A DNA stretch of 64,000 nt from Rutidosis leptorrhynchoides (GCF_046630445.1 NC_092333.1:712581001-712645000); one strand, 5' to 3'. Counted from the stretch's first letter, positions 45,636 through 58,016 are shown. Notes: generated by a model not told the origin, from the sequence alone. Translations and numbers: made by a program.

Positions 45636-47584
45636 ATGATCAAAGACGCTGCTTGGAATATAAGGGGTTTGAACCTTGACCCCAAGCAAAAAGAGATTAT
45701 GGAGATGGTTTCTAGTAAAAATCTTTCCGTATGTGCTATTCTTGAGTCCCACGTTTCTATTGCTAAGTTGAATGCGATAGGGAACACTATTTTTTCGAGG
45801 TGGAATTGGTCGTCGAATAATAATGTATGCATCAAAGGTACTCGTATAATTGTTGGATGAGATCCGGGGATTGTGAATTTGATGTTTGTTGCCCTCTCGG
45901 ATCAAGCAATCCATTGTCAAGTTAACATGTTAGATAAAAAGTGCAGCTTCTTTGTTTCGTTTGTGTATGCAAAAAACAAATATGCTGAACGTAGGCCTTT
46001 ATGGCATGAGTTAGCAATGCATAATCTGTTTGTGGGTAATCGACCATGGACCATAATGGGTGACTTCAATGTAGCTCTTCATCCGACAGATTCGACATCA
46101 GGAACTGCAGGTTATAACATTGTAATGAGGGAATTTAAAGAGTGTATTGATGAGCTTGGGCTATCTGATGTAAACCATTCTGGCCTTCGTTTCACCTGGA
46201 ACCAGAGACCGAATGCTATATCAGGGATCTTAAAGAAGATAGACAGAGTTATGGCCAATGATATCTTTATTGATTTATATACTAATACCTTTGTCATATT
46301 TCATCCGTATCGTATTTCAGATCACTCGCTGGCGGTGTTTACCATACCTTCGGTTCAAAAGACAAGGCATAAACCGTTTAAATTTAGCAACTATATTGCT
46401 AAGCATGACAAATTTTTTGATACTGTTCGTGAAAGGTGGACGAAATATTATGATGGTCACACTATGTTTAGGGTGATGAAGAAGCTTCTTAACTTAAAAT
46501 CTCCAATTTGAAAATTGATGTGGCAAAAAGGAGACTTACATAAACGGGTCATTCTGTGTAGACAAAAACTTGATGAGGCTCAAGTCATGCTCGACTCCAA
46601 TCCTTTCGATGATGATAATAGAGATAGAGAGAGGGTGGCATTGAAGAACTATAATGAGGCGATGTTGGAAGAGGAATGTTTTTTAAAGCAAAAAGCCAAG
46701 ATCGAGTGGCTTCGAGTGGGAGATAGCAACTCTGCCTTCTTTCATAAAGTGGTTAAAGGGAAGACTAACTGAAATCGTATTCAAACTGTTTTGGATGCTA
46801 ATAATATTTTTGTTGAGGGCAAAAAGGTTGCTGATGCCTTTGTAGATCATTATACTAATTTTTTGGGCAAGGCTAATGTGTGCATTGAGATTAATGATCC
46901 TGGTAGTTTGTTTGTCAATAGGATCAGTCCCCACAAGGCAGTGAGTATGATTCAGCCTGTTACTTCATCAGAAATCCAAAATGCTATTTTTGATATTGGA
47001 GATTTGAAGTCCCCAGGCCCCGACGGGTTCTCTGCCTCTTTTTTTAAGAATTCTTGGGAGGTAATTGGTGAAGAAGTAACTTGTGCTATCAAAGAATTTT
47101 TTTATTAATGGTCAGTTGCTTAAGGAGATAAATAGCACCATAATCTCTCTTATTCCCAAGGTTCAATCTCCATGTAAGGTTAATGACTATCGCCCTATCT
47201 CGTGTTGTAATGTCTTATATAAATGCATAAGTAAGATTATTACTAATCGCATTAAATCGAGCCTTGATGATATCGTTAGCACAAACCAATCCGCGTTTGT
47301 GCCAGGTCGTTGGATCTTAGATAATGTTCTTCTCACTCAGGAATTAATGAAAAATTATCATCTTGATAGGGGTACTCTGAGATGTGTGTTTAAAGTCGAT
47401 ATTCAAAAAGCGTATGACACAGTAGATTGGAATTTTCTTGAGTCGACTCTTATTTGCTTTGGGTTCCCGATGAAAATGGTGAGGTGGATTATGAAGTGTG
47501 TTTCCACAACTTCGTACTCCATCAACATTAATGGTGAGTTATACGGTTTTTTTAAGGGAAAGCGGGTCTTCGTCAAGGCGATCC
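45636..47584 (+). pseudogene. LINE F ORF2: endonuclease and partial reverse transcriptase
   Basis: Starts MIKDAAWNIRGLN at the ATGA overlap. Endonuclease motifs are AWNIRGLN, ILESHV, IMGDFNVALHP and ISDHS. The reverse transcriptase follows: LKSPGPDGFSASFFKNSWE, NDYRPISCCNVLYKCISKI, TNQSAFVPGRW and KVDIQKAYDTVDWNFLE. It stops inside the GLRQGDP motif where LTR D begins, so the catalytic YADD is not present here. Stops lie at 45858-45860, 46509-46511 and 46770-46772, with frame changes near 47,085 and 47,560. Confidence 0.88.
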
Positions 47585-49439
47585 TGAAATGTCCCGTTCT
47601 TATTGATTAAAAACGTTCCATATTAATTGATTTCGTTGCGAGGTTTTGACCTCTATATGAGACGTTTTTCAAAGACTGCATTCATTTTTAAAACAAACCA
47701 TAACCTTTATTTCATAAATAAAGGTTTAAAAAGCTTTACGTAGATTATCAAATAATGATAATCTAAAATATCATGTTTACACACGACCATTACATAATGG
47801 TTTACAATACAAATATGTTACATCGAAATCAGTTTCTTGAATGCAGTTTTTACACAATATCATACAAACATGGACTCCAAATCTTGTCCTTATTTTAGTA
47901 TGCAACAGCGGAAGCTCTTAGTATTCACCTGAGAATAAACATGCTTTAAACGTCAACAAAAATGTTGGTGAGTTATAGGTTTAACCTATATATATCAAAT
48001 CGTAACAATAGGCCACAAGATTTCATATTTCAATACACATCCCATACATAGAGATAAAAATCATTCATATGGTGAACACCTGGTAACCGACATTAACAAG
48101 ATGCATATATATAAGAATATCCCCATCATTCCGGGACACCCTTCGGATATGATATAAATTTCGAAGTACTAAAGCATCCGGTACTTTGGATGGGGTTTGT
48201 TAGGCCCAATAGATCTATCTTTAGGATTCGCGTCAATTAATTCAACCATAGAATGTAGTTTCACGTACTTGTGTCTATTTTGTAAATCATTTATAAAACC
48301 TGCATGTATTCTCATCTCAAAAATATTAGATTTTAAAAGTGGGACTATAACTCACTTTCACATATTTTTATTCGTCGGGAAGTAAGACTTGGCCACTGGT
48401 TGATTCACGAACCTATAACAATATATACATATATATCAAAGTATGTTCAAAATATATTTACAACACTTTTAATATATTTTGATGTTTTAAGTTTATTAAG
48501 TCAGCTGTCCTCGTTAGTAACCTACAACTAGTTGTCCACAGTTAGATGTACAGAAATAAATCGATAAATATTATCTTGAATCAATCCACGACCCAGTGTA
48601 TACGTATCTCAGTATTGATTACAACTCAAACTATATATATTTTGGAATCAACCTCAACCCTGTATAGCTAACTCCAACATTCACATATAGAGTGTCTATG
48701 GTTGTTCCGAAATATATATAGATGTGTCGACATGATAGGTCAAAATATTGTATACGTGTCTATGGTATCTCAAGATTACATAATATACAATACAAGTTGA
48801 TTAAGTTATGGTTGGAATAGATTTGTTACCAATTTTCGCGTAGCTAAAATGAGAAAAATTATCCAATCTTGTTTTACCCATAACTTCTTCATTTTAAATC
48901 CGTTTTGAGTGAATCAAATTGCTATGGTTTCATATTGAACTCTATTTTATGAATCTAAACAGAAAAAGTATAGTTTTATAGTCAGAAAAATAAGTTACAA
49001 GTCGTTTTTGTAAAGGTAGTCATTTCAGTCGAAAGAACGACGTCTAGATGACCATTTTAGAAAACATACTTCCACTTTGAGTTTAACCATAATTTTTTTG
49101 GATATAGTTTCATGTTCATAAGAAAAATCATTTTTCCAGAAGTATAGCTTTTAAATCAAAGTTCTTCTTAGCTTTTAATTATCCCAACCAAAACAGCCCG
49201 CGGTGTTACTACGACGGCGTAAATCCGGTTTTACGGTATTTTTCGTGTTTCCAGGTTTTAAATCATTAAGTTAGCATATCATATAGATATATAACATGTG
49301 TTTAGTTGATTTTAAAAGTCTAGTTAGAAGGATTAACTTTTATTTGCGAACAAGATTAGAATTAACTAAACTATGTTCTAGTGATTACAAGTTTAAACCT
49401 TCGAATAAGATAGCTTTATATGTATGAATCGAATGATGT
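47585..49439 (-). repeat. LTR D (partial), inserted in LINE F and cut by element B
   Basis: It begins TGAAATGTCCCGTTC directly after the LINE reverse-transcriptase sequence and runs 1.86 kb until the LTR of element B starts. It is similar in block order to LTR G. No coding sequence is seen. The remainder should lie to the right of element B, outside the window. Orientation by analogy with G. Confidence 0.65.
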
Positions 49440-51430
49440 TGATGTCAAAGCTAAGGGGTATAAAATACTATTAAATTTTTGCATGAAATACTATTAAATA
49501 CGATACAATTTTACACAAGATATTTATTTATTTATAGAATGGATATACTTAAACCTTGCTACAACACTTATAGGCAGTGTACCTAATCGTACAGTAGTGT
49601 AGTTTTTAGTAAGTCCGGTTCGTTCCACAGGGAATCTTTTTTTAAACAAAGCTCAACGCTATATTAGTTTACTTTTATAAAAATACAAACATATATATAA
49701 GTAATACTATTATTATAAAGGGGGGGTTTTTACCGTTTAATGACCGGTTTGTCGATTTTAAAACTTTAGTCGCAGTTAAAACCAAATGTAAAATATTAAA
49801 AATAAATACAAGACTTAAATTAAAGCATGAAGTAAATAACGATAAATGAAATTGAGAATAATAAAAGTGCGATAAAATAAACTTGCGATAATTAAAAAGT
49901 ACGATAATTAAAAGTGCGATTAAATACAATAACAATAAAAATGCGATAATTAGAAGTGCAATTAAATATAAAATAAAGGAAATTAAATATGAAATAAAAG
50001 AATTATGCTTATTTAAACTTCCGTAATCATGATGTTTGACGTGTTGATTTTAGTTTTATTCCCATGGGTTAATTGTCCTTTGTCCTGGATTATTTAATAT
50101 GTCCATACAGATTTGTCCATAATAGTCCATCAGTCATAAATATAAAGAGCGAAAGCCTTCATCAAATTATTCTTATTCCCGAAGTCAAATATTCCAACTA
50201 ATTGGGGATTCGAATTGTAATAAGGTTTTAATACTTTGTTTAATGAATACACCAGGTTATCGACTACGTGTAAACCAAGGTTTTACTACTTTGTTAACAA
50301 TTACACCAATTACCCTTGAATGTAATTCACCCCTGTTTCAACAAGTCTATTAACTATTAATCCAGTTCCGTATCCGGTAAAATGAATAATTATTGGTATT
50401 TATAGATAACCCGCCCACCGTACCCAGTCAAGCGTATGTGGTTATATATAAATATGTCGAATTATAAGTTTGTATATTAAATTAACAAGGTATTGTTTAA
50501 TTAATATAAAACCCATTAATAGCCCATAGTCTAATTTCCACAAGTGTCGTTCTTTTGTCCAAACCCCAATTATGGTACAAAGCCCAATTACCCAATTTTA
50601 GTAATTAGCCCAACATCATGATTACTTCGGATTAAATAAGCATAATAATAACTTAGCTACGAGACATTAATATAAAAAGGTTGAACATAACTTACAATGA
50701 TTAAAAATAGCGTAGCGTTACACGGACAGAATTTCGACTTACACCCTTACAACATTCGCTAACATACCCTTATTATTAGAATTATAATTAAAATTAAAAT
50801 TAAAATTAAAATTAAAATATAAATATTTACGATATATTGAGAAAGAGAGATATATATTATATTTTTGCGATCAGAATTCGTTTGCTTTTATAGGGATTTT
50901 CGACTTTTGGGGCTCCGCGACTCGCGGCCAATTTTGCCTTCAAACTCCGCGAGTCGCGGAGATTGAAATTCCAGCTCACACCAGTTTGGAATCTTTCTTG
51001 CCGACGGATTTATAAATATATATAATATATTAAATAATTATAAGAATTATTTAAATATTATATTATATTTATGTGCATAGTTGATTTGTAATTTTTAGTC
51101 CGTTGCGTCGAGCGTTGAGAGTTGACTCATGTCCCGGTTCCGGATTTTCGAACGTCCTTGCGTACATTTTTATATTTTGTACTTTGCGTTTTGAATCTTG
51201 TACTCTTGTAATTTCAAGACGTTTCTTATCAATAATTGGAATCTCTTTGGTTGTCTTTTGTACTTTTGAGCTTTTTGGTCGTTTGCGTCTTCAATTCGTC
51301 GAATCTGTCTTTTGTCTTCACCTTTTATTATTTAAACGAATATCACTTTTAAATAGAACAATTGCAACTAAAAGCTTGTCTTTCTTGAGGAATAATGCTA
51401 TAAAATATATGTTCGTTTTTAGCATTATCA
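49440..51430 (-). repeat. 3' LTR of element B (about 1.99 kb)
   Basis: On the minus strand it opens TGATAATGCTAAAAACG at 51430. The other edge, near 49,440, is set by the end of LTR D and could be off by up to 40 bp. A purine-rich AAGTGTGGGAATATT (51445-51431) precedes it. It contains a palindrome pair at 50,913 and 50,945 and aligns with the LTR at 4,126-6,074. Confidence 0.85.
50913..50961. repeat. Palindrome pair in LTR of element B
   Basis: CTCCGCGACTCGCGG at 50913 and CTCCGCGAGTCGCGGAG at 50945, 32 bp apart, followed by AATTCCAGCTCACA. Confidence 0.9.
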
Positions 51431-51445
51431 AATATTCCCACACTT

Positions 51446-53504
51446 GAGCGTTGCTTGTCCTCAAGCAATATCGTCTTGAAATACTAGAATCACTTCTTTA
51501 TTCTTCACACTTTGTACATCAGTGATTTCTATACGGTGGTATAAACAATGGTAGTAACGATATGGTTTACAGTCCCACATGACTATAAAAATTTAGATCC
51601 ATTAAGGAAATTGGATCTTTATGAAAACATTTAATCTTTTAAAAATTAAATCTAGTTTTTACCCTAGATAAGTTTTCCGGAATAACCCTTTATCGGTGTT
51701 TGCAAAATATTTTTGTGGGTTTGGTGGGTTTCAGATTTGAAAATTTTAGCTCAAAACTTATGGTTTTGTGTCACCCACTTGCTAACCTTGTATTTGGAAA
51801 ACAACACGTCCAGTTAACTTGTCCCGTATATTACCTTTCGGTAAACTACCGTCCGGTTGTAAAGGAAAGCGTTGAACAAGCAACTGTTAAGGCAATGTCC
51901 CCTGACATGCTTTTAATTATGGTCTATAACGTGTCGGGCGCAATTACTATCCTTGGTAGGAGCAATAGTAAAGCTCACCCTTATAATTTTTCGGTCTGGC
52001 ACAAGGTCTTGTCTTTGACCATGCTATGCAACCACCGTTCTTACGGTTGACACCCGATTTGGTTCAGGTGACCTAATGAATTCCAGGTGAATTCTTAGGA
52101 TTTTACGTTCAATGGTAATGAACGCATTGAAAATAGGGTTTTCAGAAAACAAATCGGTTTGTAATTTTGATCAAAGTATTTTCTCGTTCAAGCTCGAGTT
52201 TAGATATCATTGAATTCCATGAGTTTGTAATTCTCAATCTTTAAGGTCAATCTCTAGGATTGAGTAATATCAGTCTTAAAAGCTGATTTTTAATCTTTAA
52301 GGAGATTATCCTTTCTGGAGATCTGATTCATTAGTCTTATCCAGCTAATTTGCATGGTGCCCCCCCATTGTACGAGATAAATCCTTCTCATGGTTAGGAT
52401 AAATCTGACCACTTGGCGACCCTGTTTAATGCTGAGGTCCGTGGATTTCCTGCTGATTTTAGTGATGACTTTTCTGGATTTTTCGTCAACCTACAGCTGG
52501 TCTGGACGACAACTTCATGACCTAAATTAAGAAGCGCGTGTCTTTTTCGGAAGACTTTACTTCCTTTTAATGATGGAATTGATTCATCGTGTAGATCCAT
52601 CTTTCTTTTCTTTCATCGGGTAAAATAGTTTAGTTTAGTCCAAAGCAAAAGTATTTTCAGTTATTTGTTACAGATATATGTGACATATGTTTAAGATAAC
52701 TTGGTAAATTTTCCCACACTTGGCTTTTATTTTCCTTTTTATCGTCCTCTATTCCATTTTAAATGAATTTTAACATTTTGGTTTGTTTCTCAATTTATGT
52801 CCTTTCCGAGGTAACAATAATTTCGGTGTTAAAACCTAGTTTTATCGTTCATAAATATGTATAAACATGATTTTGAGTTCATTTAATTGAAAATTTTGAA
52901 AATTTTTACTAGAATTGGGTAGTCAGTATATAAGACCAGGGCTGTTCTTTATTATCAGAGAGCACTAGATTCTAATACAACTACTGCTTTACTAGTATTT
53001 TTAATGGTAACCAAGTGTATAAAGTAAAAAAATTTTAAAATCCGAAAGAATTTAACCCCTTCCCACACTTAAGATCTTGCAATGCCCTCATTTGCAAGAA
53101 ATCAGGAATAATTTAAATTATTGAAGGTGATTTGTGTGAAAATGATTAAATTTTTACCAAAGTTTCCAAATATATTGGCGTTTGTTTGCTGAATGATAAA
53201 TGGTGCACATCATTTGTTCATTCCGTCTTGTTGTTATTTCACATATATTTTGCATCTTGTCGTCAAAATTAGTTGATTTTGCTGAACTTAATGCCAGTCT
53301 TTGAAAATGCGTTGTTTTACCCTGTTGTGTACATAAGATAAACTGCAAACATATATACATATTTTTGAAGTTTGGTATATTACCCCACATTCAAAAATTA
53401 TTAAAATCTAAGAATAAAAGTTAGATAATTAATAAAACTATTACAATATTAACAAAAGTATTAAACGTATCAATCATTAAAAATTACAAAATAAATAAAA
53501 CTAA
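51446..53504 (-). other. 3' untranslated region of element B
   Basis: Some 2 kb without coding features, homologous to positions 1-1,740 of element A. Short apparent frames here are found in both copies only because the DNA is similar. Confidence 0.7.
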
Positions 53505-54861
53505 GTATACTAGGGATGATACTGGTACCAATAGGGGTTCCAGGCATAACCATAGGTGCTATAGAATGCTTCGGCAGGGTCATACGTAGGATACGGTGGC
53601 TGCATCTCTATAGACCAGGGAGGGAAGATGGGTTTCGGTGTAGGAATATAGTTTCTACCTATATGTTGGCAATGAGCTATGATTTGGTTCTGATGAACTT
53701 GTCAATCTTCAAATGCTCTCTGTCTAGCATTTTCGTACTCCTGAGAAGCTATAAACCTTTGCATTTCTTGCATCTCATTCCCCCCTCCTACATTACCTTG
53801 CTGTTGGTTTCTCTCAACCTGTGGATGTCTACCATGGTATGGTACTGCGACGTTATTTCGCCTTTTCAAAACTTTCGCACCATGGTATACATTTAAACCT
53901 ATAGTATCGCGGGGTTCTGGTTCTTCTACTAATAATCCCCCCGACTTATATCCACACCGAGATATTCACCAATCAAAGTAATAAAAATACCACCTCCTAT
54001 TATGCTATGCGGTCGCATCCCCCGAACCATAGCTGATAAATAATAACCCACACAATATGGTATACTTACAGCGCTTTGTGGGTCTCGAATACACATATGG
54101 TAAAACAAATCCTGTTCATTTACTTTTTCTTTGTTCTTACCCCTTTGTGTAATCGAATTGGCTAAAAACCTATGAATCACTCTTAATTCGGCTCTATCTA
54201 TATCCAAATAAGAGTAATTTCCCCCTTTGAAACGGTGATGGCTTGTCATTTGACTCCACACACCGTGTGTATTAAAATTTTCATCTATCTTTCTACCGTT
54301 TAGTATCAACCCGCTACAATCGGCAGATGCTAACTCCTGAGGCGTATATATACGTAAAGCCTGAGCCATGTCTAGTAAAGACATGTGGCGCATCGAACCG
54401 CCTAACAAAAATCTAATAAAAGAACGATCGGTTAAACTAGCTACCCGATCATTCAACTCTATACTACACAACAATTCTTCACACCATACTTTATATACAG
54501 GTCTACGCATGGTGAATAAACGTACCCAGTCATTAAAAGTAGAATTACCATACCTCTGTACAAGTAATTCCCTAATTGGCCCGGCCAATTCTACAGCTTC
54601 TAAGGGTCCCCATTCTATGACCCTCGGTACCTCAACAACCTTAGAATGAAGAGTATGCAAACCCCTTTGGTATTTTGGATAATCTATCCAAAGTCTGTCA
54701 AATCTCAGGTTCGGGTGCAACTCTTCCAAGTGCATATCGAAAAAGGTCATGACTGGATGAGGTATATCCTGCTTGTAGTAGTTATCCACCTCCTGTTGTT
54801 CCGCATTCTCAGCAGGAGCATTGCGAGCTTGGGATGAAGATTCACCCCTTTCAGTCTGCAA
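53505..54861 (-). CDS. Athila post-pol protein of element B
   Basis: The first 310 codons encode a globular protein matching the Arabidopsis retrotransposon ORF-1 (ATHILA) family: MTFFDMHLEELHPNLRF, IEWGPLEAVELAGPIRELL, FIRFLLGGSMRHMSLLDMA and FYHMCIRDPQSAVSIPYCVG. Coding-like sequence continues leftward to about 53,505 with a Pro/Tyr-rich tail (PIFPPWSIEMQPPYPTYDP). In Athila elements this position downstream of pol is where env-like genes are found, but I see no signal peptide or membrane segment, so an envelope role is not supported. Function unknown. Confidence 0.75.
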
Positions 54862-56688
54862 AACACATCAAACACAATTTTTGTGCATCCAAATATGCAT
54901 TAGTGTCAGCAAAATCATCAATCAAAATAATTACAATGGCATTATCAACTTATATTAAACTTAAGCTTATTTTCACATTTTTATCAAATCTACACTTTTT
55001 CAAATAAGCATATATGAAAATGTTCGCCAAGTTCATAAGCATTCAATTCAAATAACATGTCAAAATAATCATTACTAGCAATTAAACAAGTCTCAAATGA
55101 CATTATCTCTCAAAAATCAAGTTCATGAATTTTAGACTTGAAAAAGTCCACTTTAATTCTCAAAATCATGTTTAGGCTCAAAGTTTGAATCATTTAACTA
55201 CCTAGACATGTTACACTACTTAATTTAGCAACAATTCATGACAAAAATCGGCCATAACCTGTTTATATCAAAAAGCCCCAAATTTGCTCAAGAACACAAA
55301 CCCTAGATTACTCAAAATTTGAAGTTTAAAGCTTCTAATCATGTTAAACAGCATCAATCTAGGTTATACAAGCATAATACATAAACAATTTAAGCCTAAT
55401 TACACTAAAAAGCATCAAAATCAAATTGGGGAAAAAATTGCTCAAGAACACCAAATTTCGGATTAAATGGTGTTTAGGTGTAGAAATTTACCGTTTTTCT
55501 TGAGTAATTCCTAGATAGCATCCTTCTCAACATGATTTTAGTAAAAGATTTGGTGATTAACGGTTAAAAATTGTGATTTTGGGGGTTTTTTCTCGGGTTT
55601 TTTCGTGGGTTTTCGCAGTATTTTTTCTTCTGTGGGTTTTGTGTGGACTGAGCTGTTTCAGCTCTTATTTTTTTTCTGTAATCCGACCCCTCCGCGACTC
55701 GCGGTGAATTACTCTTCAAACTCCGCGAGTCGCGGAGTTTGCTATTTTTTTTATATAATCATTAACTTATAAAACAATTAAGTACTTAATTTTAAAATTT
55801 TGTTTCCCTTGTTATTTAGGACGAGGTCGTTTCGGATCGATGTCCTAGTCCGTCCCTCGACAAAATTTTAAAATTTGTCTTTTTGTAGCGATTGTTTTAA
55901 AAGCTAAGATTTTTTTTTGGGGTTTTTTTTAATGTTTTTGGCATACTTTAATTCAATGAGATTAAAAATAATGATAATAAAAGTTCTCGTCCCTCTCTCG
56001 GGTAAAGCAATTTCGGTTCAAAGACCTAGTCTTCAACTTACGATGAATTTTAAAAATCATATTTTTAACTTAATGAGATAAAGTAAATTTTTGTTTTTAA
56101 ATTCACACAACTTAAATATAAAATTCAAAATTAATATTAAAAATTCACACCAAACTTAAAATTTGAAATGCATAAAATTAAAAATTCATATTATAAATTC
56201 ACACCAAACTTATATTAATTTTTCAAACATTTACAATTTTAAATATATTGTTTTTACAAAGTTTACAATATTAATTTAAGATTTAAATATTAATTTTAAA
56301 AACATGGTAAAAATAAAATTAAAAATCTTTTTGTCTTTTTATCCCACTTTAATCAATCAAATATTATCAAAAATATGCGCCCCTCTTTTCGGTAAAGTAA
56401 TTTCGGTTCCAAAACTTAATTTAACTCATGACGAATTTTTGAAATATTTTGGGTTGATTGTTTAAAGATATTTATACCTTAAGAATAAACGTTAAATTTT
56501 GCAGTGATGTAATAAATTTTTGAATGATATCAATAATTTCGGTCGCCAAACCTAATTTTATTCAATACCAATTTAATACTTTTTAGCGAACAAATTAGCG
56601 TTTATTATCAAAAGGTTAAAAATAAAAATAAAAATAAAAACTGTACAGATATACCTGTGAAATAGATTTCTTAGTTATATGATCTATC
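54862..56688. other. AT-rich spacer of element B
   Basis: About 1.8 kb between the zinc-knuckle frame and the post-pol protein has no coding sequence. It has repeated islands with CCCTCTCTCGGGTAAAGCAATTTCGGTTC-like sequence (about 55,850, 55,990, 56,380) and a palindrome pair at 55,690-55,737. Confidence 0.65.
55690..55737. repeat. Palindrome pair inside element B
   Basis: CTCCGCGACTCGCGG at 55690 and CTCCGCGAGTCGCGGAG at 55721, 31 bp apart, in the same order as the LTR pair, but 4.2 kb from the LTR and next to the start of the post-pol gene. Confidence 0.9.
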
Positions 56689-57249
56689 CTATTCATAAGA
56701 TAGTCGGTTTAATTGGTTTTCCATGGCTACATAGGCGTAACCTCGAGCATTCAGTGTCTTTTTTTCTAAACATATGAACGGTCCGTCTCTGCATAAAGTA
56801 ACAAATTCAGTGTTTGAATAGGTTTGATTATTTGAACATTTACCTCCATGTGACCATTTTCCGCATTTGTGACATCGTTCTAGGTGTCGTGCTCTTCTTT
56901 TCTCTGCGGATTTTGATTTTCCTTTACCAAATTGTAACTTATTATCTTCGCATCTGGATTCTTTTCTAACTCCGTCCATTCTTTCTCTGATTACTGATAC
57001 TAATTCACTCGGGAGTATGTCATTATTACGTTTAGTGATCAAAGCGTGTAGCATTAGACCATGGTTTAGTTCACAGGCAGTCTTCATTTCGTAAAAACCT
57101 AAAAAAAATAAAAATTCAGAATGGGGGGAGAAGACTAGTTCTTTAGGGTCTGCTAGGGAAAGACCATTCGGGTTCCATTTTCGAGAACTACACAAAAACA
57201 GACAATCTAACTCTAACAGAAATACATAAACCCCTTTGATTCTCCCCAC
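56689..57249 (-). CDS. Zinc-knuckle accessory frame of element B
   Basis: A 186-codon frame directly after the pol region. Residues 110-125 are basic (GKGKSKSAEKRRARH) and lead into CHKCGKWSHGGKC, a Cys-X2-Cys-X4-His-X4-Cys knuckle like those of gag. The first 20 residues are hydrophobic (VYVFLLELDCLFLC). The rest matches no family I know. A nucleic-acid-binding role is suggested only by the knuckle and basic stretch. It could also be a displaced gag-derived segment. Confidence 0.55.
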   Translation of the reverse strand: MGRIKGVYVFLLELDCLFLCSSRKWNPNGLSLADPKELVFSPHSEFLFFLGFYEMKTACELNHGLMLHALITKRNNDILPSELVSVIRERMDGVRKESRCEDNKLQFGKGKSKSAEKRRARHLERCHKCGKWSHGGKCSNNQTYSNTEFVTLCRDGPFICLEKKTLNARGYAYVAMENQLNRLSYE

Positions 57250-57251
57250 AC

Positions 57252-58016
57252 TTAGTTTGCTGTGGTATCGAAATTGTGATTAACATTATTTTCAATTGAA
57301 TCATCAACAACTTGTATATCTTTGACTTTTACTTCAATCCATTTGTTGATTTCCTCCGTAACTTTCACAAATTCAACTAACATTGCCTTTTCTTTTGACG
57401 ATAAATTGGATATTAATCGGTTATATAACTTAAAGTTTCCTTTAATCTTAGCATCGTGAATCCGTTTATAAAGTTTCTTCGTTGAACTGTTAAAAATGGA
57501 TTCATCTAATTTCGTATCATCAACGGCATTCTTTGTGATTGGATCATCATTAAGTGTTTCTTCATCTTCCCCACACTTATGCATTTTTATTGGTCTAACA
57601 GTTTTGGTTTGTGGAGATCTAAACTTTCGGTTCACAAAGGTGATCGATGTATCACCATTCCTAAGTGTTATTCTACCTTCTCTTACATCAATGAATGCCT
57701 CGGTGGTTGCTAAAAATGGGCGACCTAGAATTAGAGGAATATCAAGGTTTTCCTCCATATTAATCACTATGAAGTTTGTAACAAAGGTCAAACTTTCCAC
57801 GTTAACAAGTAAATTATTTGCTATTCCAACCGGGTGTTTAATGGTTTGGTCAAATGATTGAACACCTATTTTGGTTGGTTTTAATTTACCCATGTCTAAT
57901 CTTTTGTATAAAGAAAGAGGCATAATATTTGCACTTGCTCCTAAATCTGCGAGTCCATTATATACAGCACCATCATTAAGTAAGCAAGAAATGATAAATT
58001 CACCCGGGTCTCCTGC
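57252..58016 (-). CDS. Second retropepsin-like domain after the integrase (element B)
   Basis: In the same frame as the integrase C-terminus, residues about 245-390 read [40 protein letters not shown] and later [19 protein letters not shown]. These are the active-site and flap-side motifs of an Athila aspartic protease, and they repeat the pattern of the gag-adjacent protease at about 61,440-61,750. The rest of the frame (to 57,252) is Lys/Asp-rich with no family match. Retroelements normally carry one protease, placed before reverse transcriptase, so this is an extra, diverged copy. Confidence 0.8.
   Translation of the reverse strand, partial: AGDPGEFIISCLLNDGAVYNGLADLGASANIMPLSLYKRLDMGKLKPTKIGVQSFDQTIKHPVGIANNLLVNVESLTFVTNFIVINMEENLDIPLILGRPFLATTEAFIDVREGRITLRNGDTSITFVNRKFRSPQTKTVRPIKMHKCGEDEETLNDDPITKNAVDDTKLDESIFNSSTKKLYKRIHDAKIKGNFKLYNRLISNLSSKEKAMLVEFVKVTEEINKWIEVKVKDIQVVDDSIENNVNHNFDTTAN

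Larger units (their letters stand above)
41287..45639 (+). pseudogene. LINE F ORF1 (DUF4283 / zinc knuckle type), interrupted
   Basis: The N-terminal 120 codons (41287-41658, MGKNSGGKKKKDIPTTSTRV) are basic then acidic. After LTR G the frame resumes near 44,430 with SVFANRVSTPAVEKTMDSD. It then covers a DUF4283 region (GYFLGRRLAFPVVKNYVSNV, ENGPWMIRNIPIILNKW) and a zf-CCHC_4-like knuckle at about 45,180-45,225 reading CSRCCVFGDSDNQC, where Asp stands in place of the expected His. A TAG at 45439-45441 interrupts it; the same frame then runs to TGA at 45637-45639. That stop overlaps the ORF2 start as ATGA. Such proteins bind LINE RNA. Confidence 0.85.
41164..47584 (+). mobile_element. LINE F: L1-type LINE split by LTR insertions
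   Basis: 5' UTR and start of ORF1 (41,164-41,661), a solo LTR (41,662-44,428), the rest of ORF1, then ORF2 up to 47,584, where LTR D begins inside the reverse transcriptase. The 3' part is not in the window. It differs from LINE E in ORF1 type: a DUF4283 and zinc-knuckle protein without an RRM. Stops and frameshifts show it is dead. Confidence 0.9.

Noticed and set aside
53516-53896. Plus-strand 126-aa frame
   Set aside because: The opposite strand encodes the Pro/Tyr-rich tail of the Athila post-pol protein; the plus frame is its shadow.
53929-54861. Envelope protein for element B
   Set aside because: The protein matches the Athila post-pol family, but no signal peptide, transmembrane segment or cleavage site is visible.
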